Below, piece by piece: positions 1 to 11,093 of a stretch of 64,000 nucleotides of DNA. Under the pieces are notes generated by a model. It did not search any database. It worked only from the letters and a program-made list of their open reading frames with translations, and was not told where the DNA came from. The stretch is from Methanosarcina sp. Lineage in GTDB: Archaea; Halobacteriota; Methanosarcinia; Methanosarcinales; Methanosarcinaceae. The stretch spans positions 41,794-105,793 of the forward strand of contig NZ_JAQUVZ010000012.1 in the NCBI RefSeq assembly GCF_028693135.1, in the 5' to 3' direction. Position 1 is the stretch's first letter. Each line of letters begins with the position of its first letter. The position numbers were made by a program, and so were the translations under genes.

Positions 1-1
1 T

Positions 2-991
2 CCCGAATATTGTGACCGATTTTTCAAGTGGTGTATCCGGACCCAGCTCCCCAATGGTTCATGGTTCCAACGTTACTGGCTCAATGGAGACATAGCTCCT
101 TCCTGGGGAAATTTTGACTATTCAACCCAGATAGACGAGACCGGGTCCACACTTCATGCCATGGATATATATTACAGGATTCTCGAAGGTCTCAAAAAGG
201 TTGAGTTTCTGGAAGAAGTCTGGGTCACCGTGCTCAGGGCTGCCGAGTACCTGATGAAGAGGACCAAGTCAGGGCTGCATGAAAGCTGTATGGACCTTTG
301 GGAGACTTATTACGGAGTTTTCACCTACACCAATGCCTCGATCTATGCAGGGCTCATGGGTGCCTCCCACCTTGCAGAAGAAAACGGTGAATCTGGCATG
401 GCAAGGCGCTGGAAGAAAAGGGCTGAGTTCATCAAGCAGGCTACAATTGACCGTTTCTGGCTTCAGGAAGGCTACTTTGCAAAAGGAATCCTCAACGAGA
501 AACTGGATAAAACCATTGATGCGAGTATCCTGGGCGCATATATGCCCTTTGGAATGCTCTCTCCGAAAGACCCTGTGGAAAGAGACATGATTCTTTTCCT
601 GATCGAAAATATCCAGAAAAAGCTATCGATTCCTATCAATGCGGGTAATGGAATCAAACGTTACGAAAATGACAGTTACATCGACGGAAATCCCTGGATA
701 ATAACCACTCTCTGGCTTTCGGAGGCTATGTTTGCCTTTGTCCTTGATCTTCCCAAAGGACAAGAGGGGCAGTATGCCGAAGAGGTGAAAAAATTGACAA
801 GTGAAGGGATTAAATACCTGAGATGGGCTCTGGCGGGGGCAACAAGCACAGGGCTTCTCCCTGAACAGGTGGACAAGTCTACAGGAAAGCCAGCCTGGGC
901 GATCCCTCTTGGCTGGAGTGGTTCTCTCATGCTTGACAATATCCTTCTCCTTGATAAAATTTGCAGAAGAAACGCAGGAAATCAGGAATAA
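2..991 (+). CDS. GH15 glucoamylase-like glycoside hydrolase (5' truncated by window)
   Basis: The reading frame is open from base 2 and ends at a TAA, giving about 329 residues of a C-terminal (alpha/alpha)6-barrel. GH15 signatures are visible: QIDETG near residue 43, DLWETYYG followed by FTYTNAS (the usual general-acid region), GNPWIITTLW, and LPEQVDKSTG followed by WAIPLGWS, where the Glu of LPEQ is the likely second catalytic residue. The family hydrolyses terminal alpha-1,4 glucosidic bonds from non-reducing ends, so a role in glycogen or maltodextrin turnover is likely. The N-terminal beta-sandwich domain would lie left of the window. Family assignment is firm; exact substrate is not. 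Confidence 0.85.
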   Translation, partial: PEYCDRFFKWCIRTQLPNGSWFQRYWLNGDIAPSWGNFDYSTQIDETGSTLHAMDIYYRILEGLKKVEFLEEVWVTVLRAAEYLMKRTKSGLHESCMDLWETYYGVFTYTNASIYAGLMGASHLAEENGESGMARRWKKRAEFIKQATIDRFWLQEGYFAKGILNEKLDKTIDASILGAYMPFGMLSPKDPVERDMILFLIENIQKKLSIPINAGNGIKRYENDSYIDGNPWIITTLWLSEAMFAFVLDLPKGQEGQYAEEVKKLTSEGIKYLRWALAGATSTGLLPEQVDKSTGKPAWAIPLGWSGSLMLDNILLLDKICRRNAGNQE

Positions 992-1199
992 GGCTGAATA
1001 GATAAAAATAAGTGCCTGGAAAAAGGAGAAAGGGGAACCTGCTAATTACTTTAACCTGGGGAGCGCGGGGGCACAGCGAGAAGTCCCCTTCCTCGCCTTC
1101 ATCAGAAGGATGACAAAAAGAATGTTGGAAAAGTTAACGGGATTCATCTCCAAGCTAAAGCATAGGGGCTTTCTCCATTCTTTCTCGTAATCCACAAGC
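992..1199. repeat. Intergenic spacer with a dispersed GC-rich repeat
   Basis: About 45 bases (1051-1095) starting AACCTGGGGAGCGC and containing CACAGCGAGAAGTCCCC closely match 35246-35290. That second copy runs into a GGGGTAGTTCAC end typical of the other relics here. I read it as a remnant of an IS200/IS605-type right end, inferred only from similarity between sites in this window. It sits between convergent genes (GH15 and serS). Confidence 0.5.
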
Positions 1200-2477
<1,278 letters not shown>

Positions 2478-2604
2478 TTATCCTGCATGTTAGCTAATAT
2501 ATATTTTGCTATTTTCAGGCTGTAAGCCTGTTATATGAAACATACAAATGAAAATACAACGAAAAAATAACTTTCGGATAAAGGAAATTGAGGGAGTCCG
2601 ATAC

Positions 2605-3834
2605 TTACCCTATACAGGCAAGAATCTTCCCGTAAGGGCTTTCCTCAAAGTAATTGACAAATTGACTGGTTTCCCTACTGGAATCCCCTGAATCCGAACC
2701 GAGAAGTAAACTTGAAAGTCTTGCCTTGTTCATATACACTACTCTTGGCTCCCCCTGAATACCTCCCAGTTCCGCAGCCTTATCAATTGCATCATAGAGG
2801 TTTCCAAAGTCGTCCACAAGCCCAAGCTCCTTTGCTCTGGACCCGGTATATACGCGTCCGTCGGCAAGTTTTTTTACATCACTCCTGCTCATATTACGTC
2901 CTTCTGCAACCTGGGTTACAAATTCTTCATAACTATCCATGACAACGCTGTCAGCGTATTCTTTTTCTTCGTCCGTAAGCCCTCTCCAGGTTCCTCCCAT
3001 ATCTTTGAACTCTCCGGACTTTGAAATGTAATAATCTATACCTTCCTTTTCGTTGAAAGAAGACTTATTCTCAAAGGTCCAGATAACTCCTATGGACCCC
3101 GTATTTGTTGAAGGATTTGCAAATATGTAATCTGCAGGTGCAGAGATATAATATGCAGCGCTGGCCGCAAGATCTCCCATGGAAACAATAACCGGTATGC
3201 CCTGTTCTTGAGCTTTCTCGATTTCTACTGTAATCTCCTGTGCGGCTGCAGGAGATCCTCCCGGACTGTTTATCCTGAGTACTATTGCCCTGACGTTTTC
3301 ATCCGCTACAGATCTGTGGATGTTTTCAGAAATCTCTTCTGAGGTTGCATAGCCGAGTCCTGCAGGAACGTTTCCAGTGAGCATGGTGCCCTGCACATAA
3401 ATTATCGCTATCTTCTCAGAAGTCCCTATATTTCCTCCGAAACCGAGCCCGTAGATGATAGCAACCATACTGAGCCCAATAACAGCAATCAAAGCCAGTA
3501 AGATCACAATATAGGACGTACCGCTGCGTTTCTTTTTCTTTACGGAAGGAGAAGAGCTGGAATTCATGCTTAAACTCTCGTTTTCAATCCTTTTTTTATC
3601 AGGGTCCCGGGGAGGAAGTTCCTGAGCATCCTTTTTTGCAGATTCCTGTCTTTCAGGAGCAGAATCGGAATATGAGGAATTTTCCTCGATAGTACTATCT
3701 GAAATATCTCCCTCTGGGACAATAGTCTCTTTTTTATTGGGAGCACTACTTCTCGAAAGGTCGTCTCCAGATGCCTCTTCTGGACTCGTGCTTTTTGAAT
3801 CCACACCTTCTGAGTTTACGTTTTCATCATTCAT
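2605..3834 (-). CDS. sppA: SppA-type signal peptide peptidase (S49), membrane-anchored
   Basis: A 409-residue protease predicted to degrade cleaved signal peptides or membrane protein fragments. Residues 1-105 are an acidic, Ser/Glu-rich, probably disordered N-terminus. A single membrane segment follows (about 107-132, YIVILLALIAVIGLSMVAII), then the S49 domain. The catalytic Ser lies in DLAASAAYYISAP and the Lys in KSGEFKDMGG; this Ser/Lys dyad spacing is typical of short archaeal and Bacillus SppA. INSPGGSPAAAQE is the conserved oxyanion-side loop. The long acidic cytoplasmic tail is unusual. The gene is divergent from metG, with about 320 bases between them. Confidence 0.9.
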   Translation of the reverse strand: MNDENVNSEGVDSKSTSPEEASGDDLSRSSAPNKKETIVPEGDISDSTIEENSSYSDSAPERQESAKKDAQELPPRDPDKKRIENESLSMNSSSSPSVKKKKRSGTSYIVILLALIAVIGLSMVAIIYGLGFGGNIGTSEKIAIIYVQGTMLTGNVPAGLGYATSEEISENIHRSVADENVRAIVLRINSPGGSPAAAQEITVEIEKAQEQGIPVIVSMGDLAASAAYYISAPADYIFANPSTNTGSIGVIWTFENKSSFNEKEGIDYYISKSGEFKDMGGTWRGLTDEEKEYADSVVMDSYEEFVTQVAEGRNMSRSDVKKLADGRVYTGSRAKELGLVDDFGNLYDAIDKAAELGGIQGEPRVVYMNKARLSSLLLGSDSGDSSRETSQFVNYFEESPYGKILACIG

Positions 3835-4165
3835 ATCTGACAGGACCGTATTTCTTGGATTTTTTTCTTTAATTTCCGGTCTATGCTTCTTTACTGCTGA
3901 AAACTCCAGTTAAGGGGCAGGCAAATTCTCCTTTTCGGGAAACTACCAGAAATATGTTTTTAAGAAGCCCGCAAATAAAAGGGTCAATTCAACAGGTCTG
4001 AATTGTCCGAGCAACTATTTATGTCTCTCTGTATTTCACCCTTCTTTATATAGGAGTATCAACTATCCCTCAAATAAGTTCCATTGTAAACACATTAAGC
4101 GAAATATATTTCAGAATTGCAGTCATCCAGAAGAGATACACTTATAAAAATATATGGAGATAAGA
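3835..4165. other. Divergent promoter region between sppA and metG
   Basis: AT-rich spacer of about 330 bases between two genes read outward. It contains TATA-like stretches (CTTTATATAGG near 4043, TATAAAAATATATGG just before metG). No gene, repeat or clear operator was seen. Confidence 0.4.
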
Positions 4166-6301
4166 ATGTCAAACTCATCCAATAAACCTGTACTTGTCAC
4201 ATGTGGCCTGCCCTATGCCAACGGCAAGGCCCATATCGGGCATCTCCGGACCTATGTGCCCGCTGATATTTTTGCCCGCTCCCTGCGGAAGGAAGGAAGG
4301 GAGGTTACCTTTGTTTGCGGTTCGGATACCCATGGCACCCCAATTGTCGTAAACGCCGAAGAGCTCGGGATCTCTCCTAAAGAACTGGTCGAAGTCTATC
4401 ATAAACACTTTGACGAAACTTTCAAGCAGCTTGGAGTTTACTTTGATGCTTTTGGGACAACCGATGACCCTGAAAATCATCACCGGACCATGCAGATTGT
4501 AAACCGGCTGATTGAAAAGGGCTATGTATACCCGAAAATTATAGAAATCGCTTACTGCCCGAAATGCAACCGCTTCCTTCCTGACCGTTATGTGGAAGGA
4601 GCCTGCCCTCACTGCGGAGAAACAGCCAGAGGCGATGAATGTGACCAGGGATGCGGAAAACACCTCGAACCTGGAGAGCTTCTGAACCCTGTATGTACTA
4701 TCTGCGGAGGGCCTGCAGAGTACCGCCAGCAGGAACACTTCTTTTTCAAACTTTCCGAGTTTAGCGACTACCTGATGAATTACCTCTCAAATGACCTGGG
4801 AGGTACCAGTAATGCCATCAATTACGCACTTGGCTGGGTAAAGCAGGGGCTTACGGACTGGTGTATCACAAGGAACCTTGAATGGGGGGTTCAATTCCCG
4901 GGGCATGAAGACCTTGTGGTTTACGTCTGGGTGGATGCTCCCATAGGATACATGGCTTTCACCGAGGAATGGGCTGAAAAGACAGGGGATTCCTGGGAAA
5001 AATTCTGGAAAGAGGACGGAGAAATAGTCCACTTTATTGGAGGGGACATTACCTACCACCACTGCATCTTCTGGCCTGCCATGCTTAAAGGCGCAGACTA
5101 TTCCGTGCCTACCGCTGTTGTGGCATCAGGCATGGTCAAGATCGAAGACAAGAAGTTTTCCAAGACCAGAGGTTATGTGGTCTGGGTAGGGGAAGATTAT
5201 CTTGACCACGGCTTCCATCCCGATCTCCTGAGGTATTACCTTGCAAGCTACACTTCTCATACTAAGGAACTGAACTTCTCCTGGCGCGTGCTTCAGGAAA
5301 AGGTCAACACCGAACTGGTGGCTGTGTTCGGGAATTTCCTGTACAGGACCATGCTCTTTGCTTTCAAGAACTATGGAGAAGTTCCTGAAGGGAAACTCGA
5401 ACCTGAAGTAAGCGCAGAAATCGAAAAGGCTCTAAAAGAAGTAAAAGCTGCAATGGCTGAGTACGAGTTCAAAAAAGCTGTCGATTCTGCCATGACTCTC
5501 GCGTCTTTTGGGAACATTTATTTCCAGTCCCACGAGCCCTGGAAACTTATAAAAGAAGACAGAGCCGCTTGCGGACAGGTCCTCTACAACTGCCTCCACC
5601 TGGCAAAAGCCCTGAGCATTATATTTGAACCCGTGCTCCCGCTGACCATGGAAACAGCCTGGAAAGGGCTCGGGCAGGAAAGCGATATACATGCTGTGCA
5701 GTATGAAGAAGCCCTTGTGCCTCTGAAGGCAGGCACAAAACTTGCAAAGCCTGAGCTCCTCTTTACCAAGCTTGAAGATGACAGGATAGGAGATATGGAT
5801 GAGATTGCAAATCAGAGGGTAAAAGCTGCAAATGAAAAGAAAAACGCGGCAAAGGGGAAGGGAAAGGAGCCCGTCAAATCCGATGGAATGGGTCCCGGAG
5901 AAGAGGCAAAACCAGCTGAAAAAGCCGAAGACGCAGCAATAACTGAAGAAAAAGGGCAAATCGAAACTCTTCCAATGGTCGAGTACGAAGACTTTGCAAA
6001 ACTTGACATAAGAGTAGGAAAAGTCCTCCTTGCCGAACCCGTAAAGAAGTCCAAAAAACTCCTCCGTCTGGAAGTGGATATAGGCGAAGCAAAACCAAGG
6101 CAGCTTGTTGCAGGCATGTCTTCCTATTATACTCCTGAAGAGCTTGTCGGGAAGAATATAGTCGTGCTCACCAACCTGAAACCTGCAAAACTCTGCGGAG
6201 TTGAGTCAAACGGCATGATGCTAGCAGCCGATGACGGTGGAGTAATTGTAGCAGCCCTGATGCCGGACAAAGATCTAAAGCCGGGTTCAAAGATAAGGTA
6301 A
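4166..6301 (+). CDS. metG: Methionyl-tRNA synthetase with C-terminal tRNA-binding domain
   Basis: Charges initiator and elongator tRNA-Met. Class I signatures are the HIGH motif in [11 protein letters not shown] near the N-terminus and a KMSKS variant, KFSKTRG. Between them lies the connective domain with two zinc knuckles (CPKC/CPHC and CDQGC/CTIC). After the anticodon-binding helices comes a Lys/Glu/Ala-rich linker, then an OB-fold tRNA-binding (Trbp111/EMAP-like) domain in the last ~105 residues ([12 protein letters not shown] ... [12 protein letters not shown]). I chose the ATG at 4166 ([10 protein letters not shown]): the GGAG at 4156-4159 gives a good spacing to it and overlaps the upstream ATG at 4154. 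Confidence 0.97.
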   Translation: MSNSSNKPVLVTCGLPYANGKAHIGHLRTYVPADIFARSLRKEGREVTFVCGSDTHGTPIVVNAEELGISPKELVEVYHKHFDETFKQLGVYFDAFGTTDDPENHHRTMQIVNRLIEKGYVYPKIIEIAYCPKCNRFLPDRYVEGACPHCGETARGDECDQGCGKHLEPGELLNPVCTICGGPAEYRQQEHFFFKLSEFSDYLMNYLSNDLGGTSNAINYALGWVKQGLTDWCITRNLEWGVQFPGHEDLVVYVWVDAPIGYMAFTEEWAEKTGDSWEKFWKEDGEIVHFIGGDITYHHCIFWPAMLKGADYSVPTAVVASGMVKIEDKKFSKTRGYVVWVGEDYLDHGFHPDLLRYYLASYTSHTKELNFSWRVLQEKVNTELVAVFGNFLYRTMLFAFKNYGEVPEGKLEPEVSAEIEKALKEVKAAMAEYEFKKAVDSAMTLASFGNIYFQSHEPWKLIKEDRAACGQVLYNCLHLAKALSIIFEPVLPLTMETAWKGLGQESDIHAVQYEEALVPLKAGTKLAKPELLFTKLEDDRIGDMDEIANQRVKAANEKKNAAKGKGKEPVKSDGMGPGEEAKPAEKAEDAAITEEKGQIETLPMVEYEDFAKLDIRVGKVLLAEPVKKSKKLLRLEVDIGEAKPRQLVAGMSSYYTPEELVGKNIVVLTNLKPAKLCGVESNGMMLAADDGGVIVAALMPDKDLKPGSKIR

Positions 6302-6339
6302 CCTGCTCCACGTGTTGTGCAGGTCACTTTTTAATTTTT
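6301..6339 (+). terminator. Hairpin plus T-run after metG
   Basis: ACCTGC (6301-6306) pairs with GCAGGT (6319-6324) across a 12-base loop, and is followed by CACTTTTTAATTTTT. It begins at the metG stop codon, so it probably ends that transcript. Confidence 0.6.
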
Positions 6340-6359
6340 GGAAGTATTCTAAATACTAA

Positions 6360-6540
6360 AGATTGCGTTAGCCCCGTCTGCGCCACCCCCGAATTCATTC
6401 GGGGGCATCCCCGGCGTTTCTGTGTTTTAAATCTTCTTTTCTTCTGATATTTTTCAGTTCATTTATCTCCGCAGGCGGTAAGCTCCTCCCTCAAAAAGCT
6501 GAGCCGTTAGGCAAAGATTTTATGGAGGGGTAGTTCACAC
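6360..6540. mobile_element. IS200/IS605-like right-end relic
   Basis: A 9-base inverted repeat (CCCCCGAAT 6386-6394 with ATTCGGGGG 6397-6405) is followed, after a GC-rich stretch, by GGGGTAGTTCAC at 6527-6538. The same terminal motif (GGGGTAGTT then CAC or GAC) ends the relics at 14554-14565 and 35308-35319. No transposase reading frame remains. Assignment to IS200/IS605 rests on the hairpin and end motif and is an inference. Confidence 0.4.
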
Positions 6541-6581
6541 TTCGTACTCTGTAGGTCTAATCATCGGTATCAAAGTGTATC

Positions 6582-7046
6582 TCAATGAAGTGGAAGGCGA
6601 TATAGGTAAGCAAGACTCATTACTAAAGCGGGGATGAGATACAGATATACAATTCTTGGCACAAGTTTCATACCTTTGGTGTAAATTATAAGCACGAACA
6701 GCGAAATCCATGCAAGAATACCATAGAATGTATATGCCGATACTTCCCACGAGTATTGCTCAAATACGATACCAATTGTATTAAGTATCATAATAAGCCA
6801 ACTCCACACAAATAATACAAAGAACGAAACCGGAAGCCAATAATCTGTAAACACAGCGTAACCTATAACACCGAGTTGATCGAGCATCCCGTGTACAACA
6901 TGCACGAAAAGCAGACATAAAATAATTGAAACTAGGATTTTATCTCTTTTTGTTAGTTCCACTTTTATACCCTCTTTTGATCTTATTTTTATCCCGCTTG
7001 CATTTAACTCCACCACGCTATTAACCTGCTCTCGGCAGGTCGACAT
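6582..7046 (-). CDS. Small polytopic membrane protein, unknown function
   Basis: A 154-residue frame with about four hydrophobic segments (IILCLLFVHVVHG, YWLPVSFFVLFVWSWLIMIL, FYGILAWISLFVLIIY, IVYLYLIPALVMSLAYL). I recognise no family. The ATG at 7046 has a TATA-like TTATAAAG about 25 bases upstream. A GTG at 6962 (residue 29, before ELTKRDK) has a better ribosome site (GAGGG seven bases ahead), so the mature protein may be 126 residues. It stands alone between an IS relic and a MITE. Confidence 0.55.
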   Translation of the reverse strand: MSTCREQVNSVVELNASGIKIRSKEGIKVELTKRDKILVSIILCLLFVHVVHGMLDQLGVIGYAVFTDYWLPVSFFVLFVWSWLIMILNTIGIVFEQYSWEVSAYTFYGILAWISLFVLIIYTKGMKLVPRIVYLYLIPALVMSLAYLYRLPLH

Positions 7047-7148
7047 TAGATTTTGAGAACTCTTTATAATGGCGTTTTCCAGTCAGATATAAATATGTAT
7101 TCTGTTTGAAGATGGTTGACATATGGCCCAAATCTCACGACATATTAT

Positions 7149-7300
7149 GATAGCGTCGGAAAAGTCCATAATTTCCTAAAATTTGCCCAATTTGATCATT
7201 GTACATAAATTTAATAATTCCGCATGATGCCGATTCACTACTTTAAATTTTAATGACTGTGTGCGATAAGTTCTAGATTTCAGACTTTTCCGACGCTCTC
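7149..7300. mobile_element. 152-bp MITE with 18-bp inverted ends and 5-bp target duplication
   Basis: GATAGCGTCGGAAAAGTC (7149-7166) is matched by GACTTTTCCGACGCTCTC (7283-7300), its reverse complement except for one base. ATTAT directly abuts both ends (7144-7148 and 7301-7305), as expected of a target-site duplication. The AT-rich interior has no coding capacity. It would need a transposase supplied from elsewhere in the genome. Confidence 0.8.
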
Positions 7301-7783
7301 ATTATAGACAATGAACCATTTTTGCAATAATGTTTCCCAAGTTTGACATGTCCCAATAAATAACACAGTATTCTCTCACAAAAAATGCATTGTGGCGGCA
7401 TAATGTTGTTAGAAATATAAAAAATGTCAAAAATCAAAAAACACAAGATAGAACTTTGAATTGTATGAAGAAAACATAATCATAAAGCCCATTTGTACAT
7501 TACAAAATGTATGCTTCTGTCAAATTAGGGATGTTTAGTATCAGGGATAATGTGGTTTCTAGCAAAAACGCCATAAGTAATAATATTCTGAAAAAACAAG
7601 TTCCCTGCTGAATATAGGTCCGATGATTACGGTTTTTAAATTTGAGCATCGGGTTCGTGTGCTTAAGTTTAAGCACATAATTCAGCATCAATAGAAGTTT
7701 ATGCGCCGAAAAAGGCGGGACTTCAAATAAAAATAGTCGGGAAAATTACCGAAATTGACCAGATGAATTGACCAGATTAATTT
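7301..7783. other. AT-rich spacer, nothing coding recognised
   Basis: About 480 AT-rich bases between the MITE and the CYTH gene. A 63-codon frame at 7500-7691 (minus) has no ribosome site or recognisable composition and was not called. No repeat or RNA gene seen. Confidence 0.4.
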
Positions 7784-8314
7784 TTAATTGCTTTTATCCA
7801 GTACCATTTCAAGGTAAGAAGTCCGAATAGAGTCTTTTTCCCCGGCGCCAAACTGTTTTAGTAATTCAAACAGCTTTCCCCTTGAAGTTTCAAGATCTTT
7901 TTCATCTTCAGCTATGATTTCTACTTCCAGGAATTCTCCCAGTCCTTCGACTGCGTCAAGGCAGACAGTTATCTCTCCTGCCCTGAAGACTTCCCTTTTT
8001 TTCCGAACTATTCCGGCATCAGAGAAACCAAGCGCATGGAGTATTTTTGCAGTAGTTGCTTCATCTACAGAAGTTTCGAGTTCTTCCCGGGTTTTGGATA
8101 CTTTGTCAAGTTTAGGGCCTTTATAGGTCAGCACGGCTTGACCGTCCAGGGAACGAATCCTGAGAGCCTCGTCGGTCTTTGAAAAATCCCTGTAAGGAGC
8201 TGCAAAATAAGTATCTGACTGATTCTCAATCCCTATTTTTATTGCCCCTAATTTCTGAAGGACGGAGCGGACCTTTGAATGATCCGCTCTGACCTTGACT
8301 TCCACTTCAATCAT
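7784..8314 (-). CDS. CYTH-domain protein (CyaB / class IV adenylate cyclase-like, triphosphate tunnel enzyme)
   Basis: The 176-residue protein opens with the diagnostic ExExK motif (IEVEVKVRAD). Basic and acidic strands follow that line a triphosphate tunnel: ALRIRSLDGQAVLTYKGPK, KTREELETSV, VRKKREVFRAGEITVCLDAVEGLGEFLEVEI. CYTH members hydrolyse or cyclise triphosphate substrates (ATP, ThTP, inorganic triphosphate) using divalent metal. Archaeal homologues are often labelled adenylate cyclase, but hydrolysis of triphosphates is equally possible. It lies about 90 bases after the HMG-CoA synthase operon in the same direction. Confidence 0.9.
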   Translation of the reverse strand: MIEVEVKVRADHSKVRSVLQKLGAIKIGIENQSDTYFAAPYRDFSKTDEALRIRSLDGQAVLTYKGPKLDKVSKTREELETSVDEATTAKILHALGFSDAGIVRKKREVFRAGEITVCLDAVEGLGEFLEVEIIAEDEKDLETSRGKLFELLKQFGAGEKDSIRTSYLEMVLDKSN

Positions 8315-8405
8315 AGGTTACAGACATCTCCGATTTTATCCGGGAAGCCCCGGAAATCCTTACTTTAATTAATTATTAACGAAATCCGGAAGAATCCGGA
8401 TCCTA

Positions 8406-8804
8406 TCAGGCATCTGCAGGGATGAATTTAGTGCCGTAGTAAATCATGCCGCGATCGCCGTCTTCCCCTAGCTTCCTGAACACGGACTTAACCCGCGTTC
8501 CAATCTGGATTTTATCAGGGTCACCAATCACCTGGGAGGTCAGCTGGGGCCCTTCATCCAGTTTAATAATTGCAAGGGTGTAGGGAGCCTGGTTTTCAAA
8601 ACCTTCCGCAGCCGTGTGAATCAATGTATAGGTTACTATTTCGCCGGTGCCTTTGAATTTGAATGATTCGAGTTCACCCATGCGCCTGCAGTTTACGCAA
8701 ACATTGCGCGGGGGATAAAAATATTCCCCACATTCCTTGCAGTGGGTCCCTTCAAGGTTATACCTGCTGCCGAGGCTTCTCCAGAATCTTGGAACAGAAG
8801 ACAT
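8406..8804 (-). CDS. DUF35 zinc-ribbon/OB-fold protein of the thiolase-HMG-CoA synthase complex
   Basis: A 132-residue protein. The rubredoxin-like knuckle CKECGEYFYPP..VCVNC occupies about residues 22-40, and an OB-fold follows (GEIVTYTLIHTAAEGFENQAPYTLAII). In archaea this family bridges acetoacetyl-CoA thiolase and HMG-CoA synthase so that acetoacetyl-CoA is channelled between them (established for a methanogen complex; inferred here from gene order). The ATG at 8804 is preferred over a TTG at 8807; it follows a GGTGAT ribosome site inside the end of the thiolase gene. Confidence 0.92.
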   Translation of the reverse strand: MSSVPRFWRSLGSRYNLEGTHCKECGEYFYPPRNVCVNCRRMGELESFKFKGTGEIVTYTLIHTAAEGFENQAPYTLAIIKLDEGPQLTSQVIGDPDKIQIGTRVKSVFRKLGEDGDRGMIYYGTKFIPADA

Positions 8805-8810
8805 CAAATA

Positions 8811-9983
8811 TCACCTCTCCCTCGAGAAAATATGTATCACTGCGGTCGCTCCTGACCCGCCTACGTTGTGGGTCATTCCATACTCGGCTCCTGCGACCTG
8901 GCGCTTTCCTGCGTCCCCGCGGAGCTGGGTTGCAATTTCCACAGCCTGCTTTATGCCGGTTGCTCCCACGGGATGTCCGCAGGCTTTCAAGCCACCGGAT
9001 GTGTTTACAGGGATCCGACCTCCAATCGCAGTTTCCCCATTTTCTGTGACAATTCCGCCTTTCCCTTTCTCTGCAAATCCGAGGTCTTCAATTGCGCAGA
9101 TCTCGGCAATGGTAAAGCAGTCATGCACCTCGACAAGGTCGATGTCTTCAGGCTTCAATTTTGCCATGGAATATGCCCTCTTTGCAGCCATCACGGTTGC
9201 GTCCAGAGTTGTGATGTCCCTTCTGTCATGAAGGGCAAGTGTGTCACTTGCCTGTGCTGTTGCTTTAATGTAAATGGGAGTATCAGTATATTTGTGGGCA
9301 ACGTCTGCAGGAGCCAGGACAAGTGCAGAAGCTCCGTCTGTTATGGGGGAACAGTCAAAGATATGTAATGGGTCGGCTACCATTATTGAGTTCAGTACGT
9401 CGTCCACGGTAATTTTATTCTTGTACTGGGCAATAGGGTTGAAACACCCGTTTTTGTGGTTTTTAACGGCTACTTCTGCAAGCTGTTCGCTTGTAGTTCC
9501 ATACCTGTGCATGTGTAGCTTTGCAATCATTGCATAAAGCCCGGGGAAGGTTGCTCCCGCCATGCCTTCCCATTCCCGGTCAGCGGCTGCTGCAAGAGCC
9601 GAAGCAGCTTCTTCAGATCCGACATCAGTCATCTTTTCCGCTCCTGCTGCGACCACAATATCGCTGTAACCTGAAGCCACGGACATTATAGCCTGGCGCA
9701 GGGCAAGCCCGCCGGACGCACAGGCAGCTTCCACTCTGGTAGCTGGAACATGAAGGTTTCTCGAAAGCCCTGAATAGTCCGCTATAAGGGCACCTATGTG
9801 CTCCTGGTCAACAAAGCGGCCCCCACTCATGTTTCCTACATAAAGAGCATCGATATCTTTTCCGCTCACACTTGTATCTTCAATCGCTCCGATTCCGGCT
9901 TCTACGACTATGTCTCTCAGGGAACGCTCCCAGAGTTCCCCAAATTTTGTATTCTTTATTCCGATAATTGCTACGTCTCTCAT
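8811..9983 (-). CDS. Acetyl-CoA C-acetyltransferase (archaeal thiolase)
   Basis: Condenses two acetyl-CoA to acetoacetyl-CoA, the first step of the mevalonate route to archaeal isoprenoid lipids. In this 390-residue protein the nucleophilic Cys is in [18 protein letters not shown]. Later landmarks are [40 protein letters not shown] (the His of GHPVGATG is catalytic) and [13 protein letters not shown]. It is the archaeal SCP2-thiolase-like subgroup rather than the bacterial biosynthetic type. Its ATG at 9983 lies 15 bases after HMG-CoA synthase, with a GGGGTGA ribosome site. Confidence 0.95.
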   Translation of the reverse strand: MRDVAIIGIKNTKFGELWERSLRDIVVEAGIGAIEDTSVSGKDIDALYVGNMSGGRFVDQEHIGALIADYSGLSRNLHVPATRVEAACASGGLALRQAIMSVASGYSDIVVAAGAEKMTDVGSEEAASALAAAADREWEGMAGATFPGLYAMIAKLHMHRYGTTSEQLAEVAVKNHKNGCFNPIAQYKNKITVDDVLNSIMVADPLHIFDCSPITDGASALVLAPADVAHKYTDTPIYIKATAQASDTLALHDRRDITTLDATVMAAKRAYSMAKLKPEDIDLVEVHDCFTIAEICAIEDLGFAEKGKGGIVTENGETAIGGRIPVNTSGGLKACGHPVGATGIKQAVEIATQLRGDAGKRQVAGAEYGMTHNVGGSGATAVIHIFSRER

Positions 9984-9998
9984 GTATTCACCCCGTTT

Positions 9999-11048
9999 TC
10001 AGGCCAGACGGATTTTGCCTTTATGTCTGGCATACTTTGCGTAGTCGATGTATATAGGATCCTTTATAAGTTCGGAAACCGTCGGAGCCAGATTTCGGAT
10101 TTCCTCAATCCTGTCAGTAACTGTTATGCTGAATGAATCGGACCCTGCTCCTGACCCGAAGGCGGTCGCAAAAATCCGGTCCCCGGGTTTTGCCTGGTCA
10201 AGGGTTGCGGCGATTCCCATAAGGCAGGACCCTGAATACGTATTCCCTATTTTTGGAACTACAAGTCCAGGAGTTATCTGGGCTTTTGTGAACCCCAGCA
10301 TCTTTGCAGCTTTGCTTGGGAACTTCCCGTTTGGCTGGTGGAATACTGCATAATCATAATCTTCAGGTTTTGTCCCGAGTTTATTAAGAAGGCCTTTTGC
10401 GCCATTTGTCACGTGTTTGAAGTATCCCGGTTCTCCTGTAAAACGTCCTCCGTGCTCGGGGTAAGGCATTCCTTCCCTTCTCCAGAAGTCAGGAGTATCT
10501 GTTGTAAAAGAGTATGTATCTTCAATGATTGCTGCAAGCTCGGATTCTTTTCTCCCGATGAGGCAGGCAACTCCTCCTGCTGCGGCAGTGTATTCCAGGG
10601 CATCACCGGGGGCTCCCTGGGAAACGTCTGCTCCTATAGCCATGCCAAGGTCAATCATTCCAGAACCTACCAGCCCCATACATGCCTGAACTGCGGCTGT
10701 TCCTGCCTTACATGCAAACTCAAAGTCTGCTGCAGTCATTTCGGGGGTTGTGCCTATAGCCTGGGCTACTATAGTGCTTGTCGGTTTTACAGCGTAGGGA
10801 TGACTTTCTGAACCTGTATATACCGCCCCGATTCTGGAGGGATTTACACCGCTTCTTGCCATTGCGTATCTTGCCGCTTCCACTGCAATCGTTGCTGTGT
10901 CTTCATCGACATCAGGCACGGATTTTTCGTACACCATGAGGCCATTTTTGAGAGCCTCTGCGTCATCACCCCAGAGCCGGGCGATTTCTTCAATTTTTAT
11001 ACGGTATCTAGGAACATACGCACCGTAAGATACAATTCCAATAGTCAT
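9999..11048 (-). CDS. Hydroxymethylglutaryl-CoA synthase
   Basis: Makes HMG-CoA from acetoacetyl-CoA and acetyl-CoA. The 349-residue archaeal form begins [17 protein letters not shown]. Catalytic landmarks are an acidic residue in [13 protein letters not shown], the Cys in [18 protein letters not shown], and the His in [31 protein letters not shown] and [12 protein letters not shown] form the C-terminal core. It is first of the three enzyme genes, 45 bases after the regulator, so the four genes read as one operon feeding isoprenoid synthesis. Confidence 0.96.
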   Translation of the reverse strand: MTIGIVSYGAYVPRYRIKIEEIARLWGDDAEALKNGLMVYEKSVPDVDEDTATIAVEAARYAMARSGVNPSRIGAVYTGSESHPYAVKPTSTIVAQAIGTTPEMTAADFEFACKAGTAAVQACMGLVGSGMIDLGMAIGADVSQGAPGDALEYTAAAGGVACLIGRKESELAAIIEDTYSFTTDTPDFWRREGMPYPEHGGRFTGEPGYFKHVTNGAKGLLNKLGTKPEDYDYAVFHQPNGKFPSKAAKMLGFTKAQITPGLVVPKIGNTYSGSCLMGIAATLDQAKPGDRIFATAFGSGAGSDSFSITVTDRIEEIRNLAPTVSELIKDPIYIDYAKYARHKGKIRLA

Positions 11049-11093
11049 GTGTTCACCTGTTTTTGAGTGGTTAGGGCATCAGTTTCCAAGGGT

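Noticed and set aside
7500..7691. Minus-strand 63-codon frame
   Set aside because: AT-rich composition, no ribosome site and no recognisable motif.
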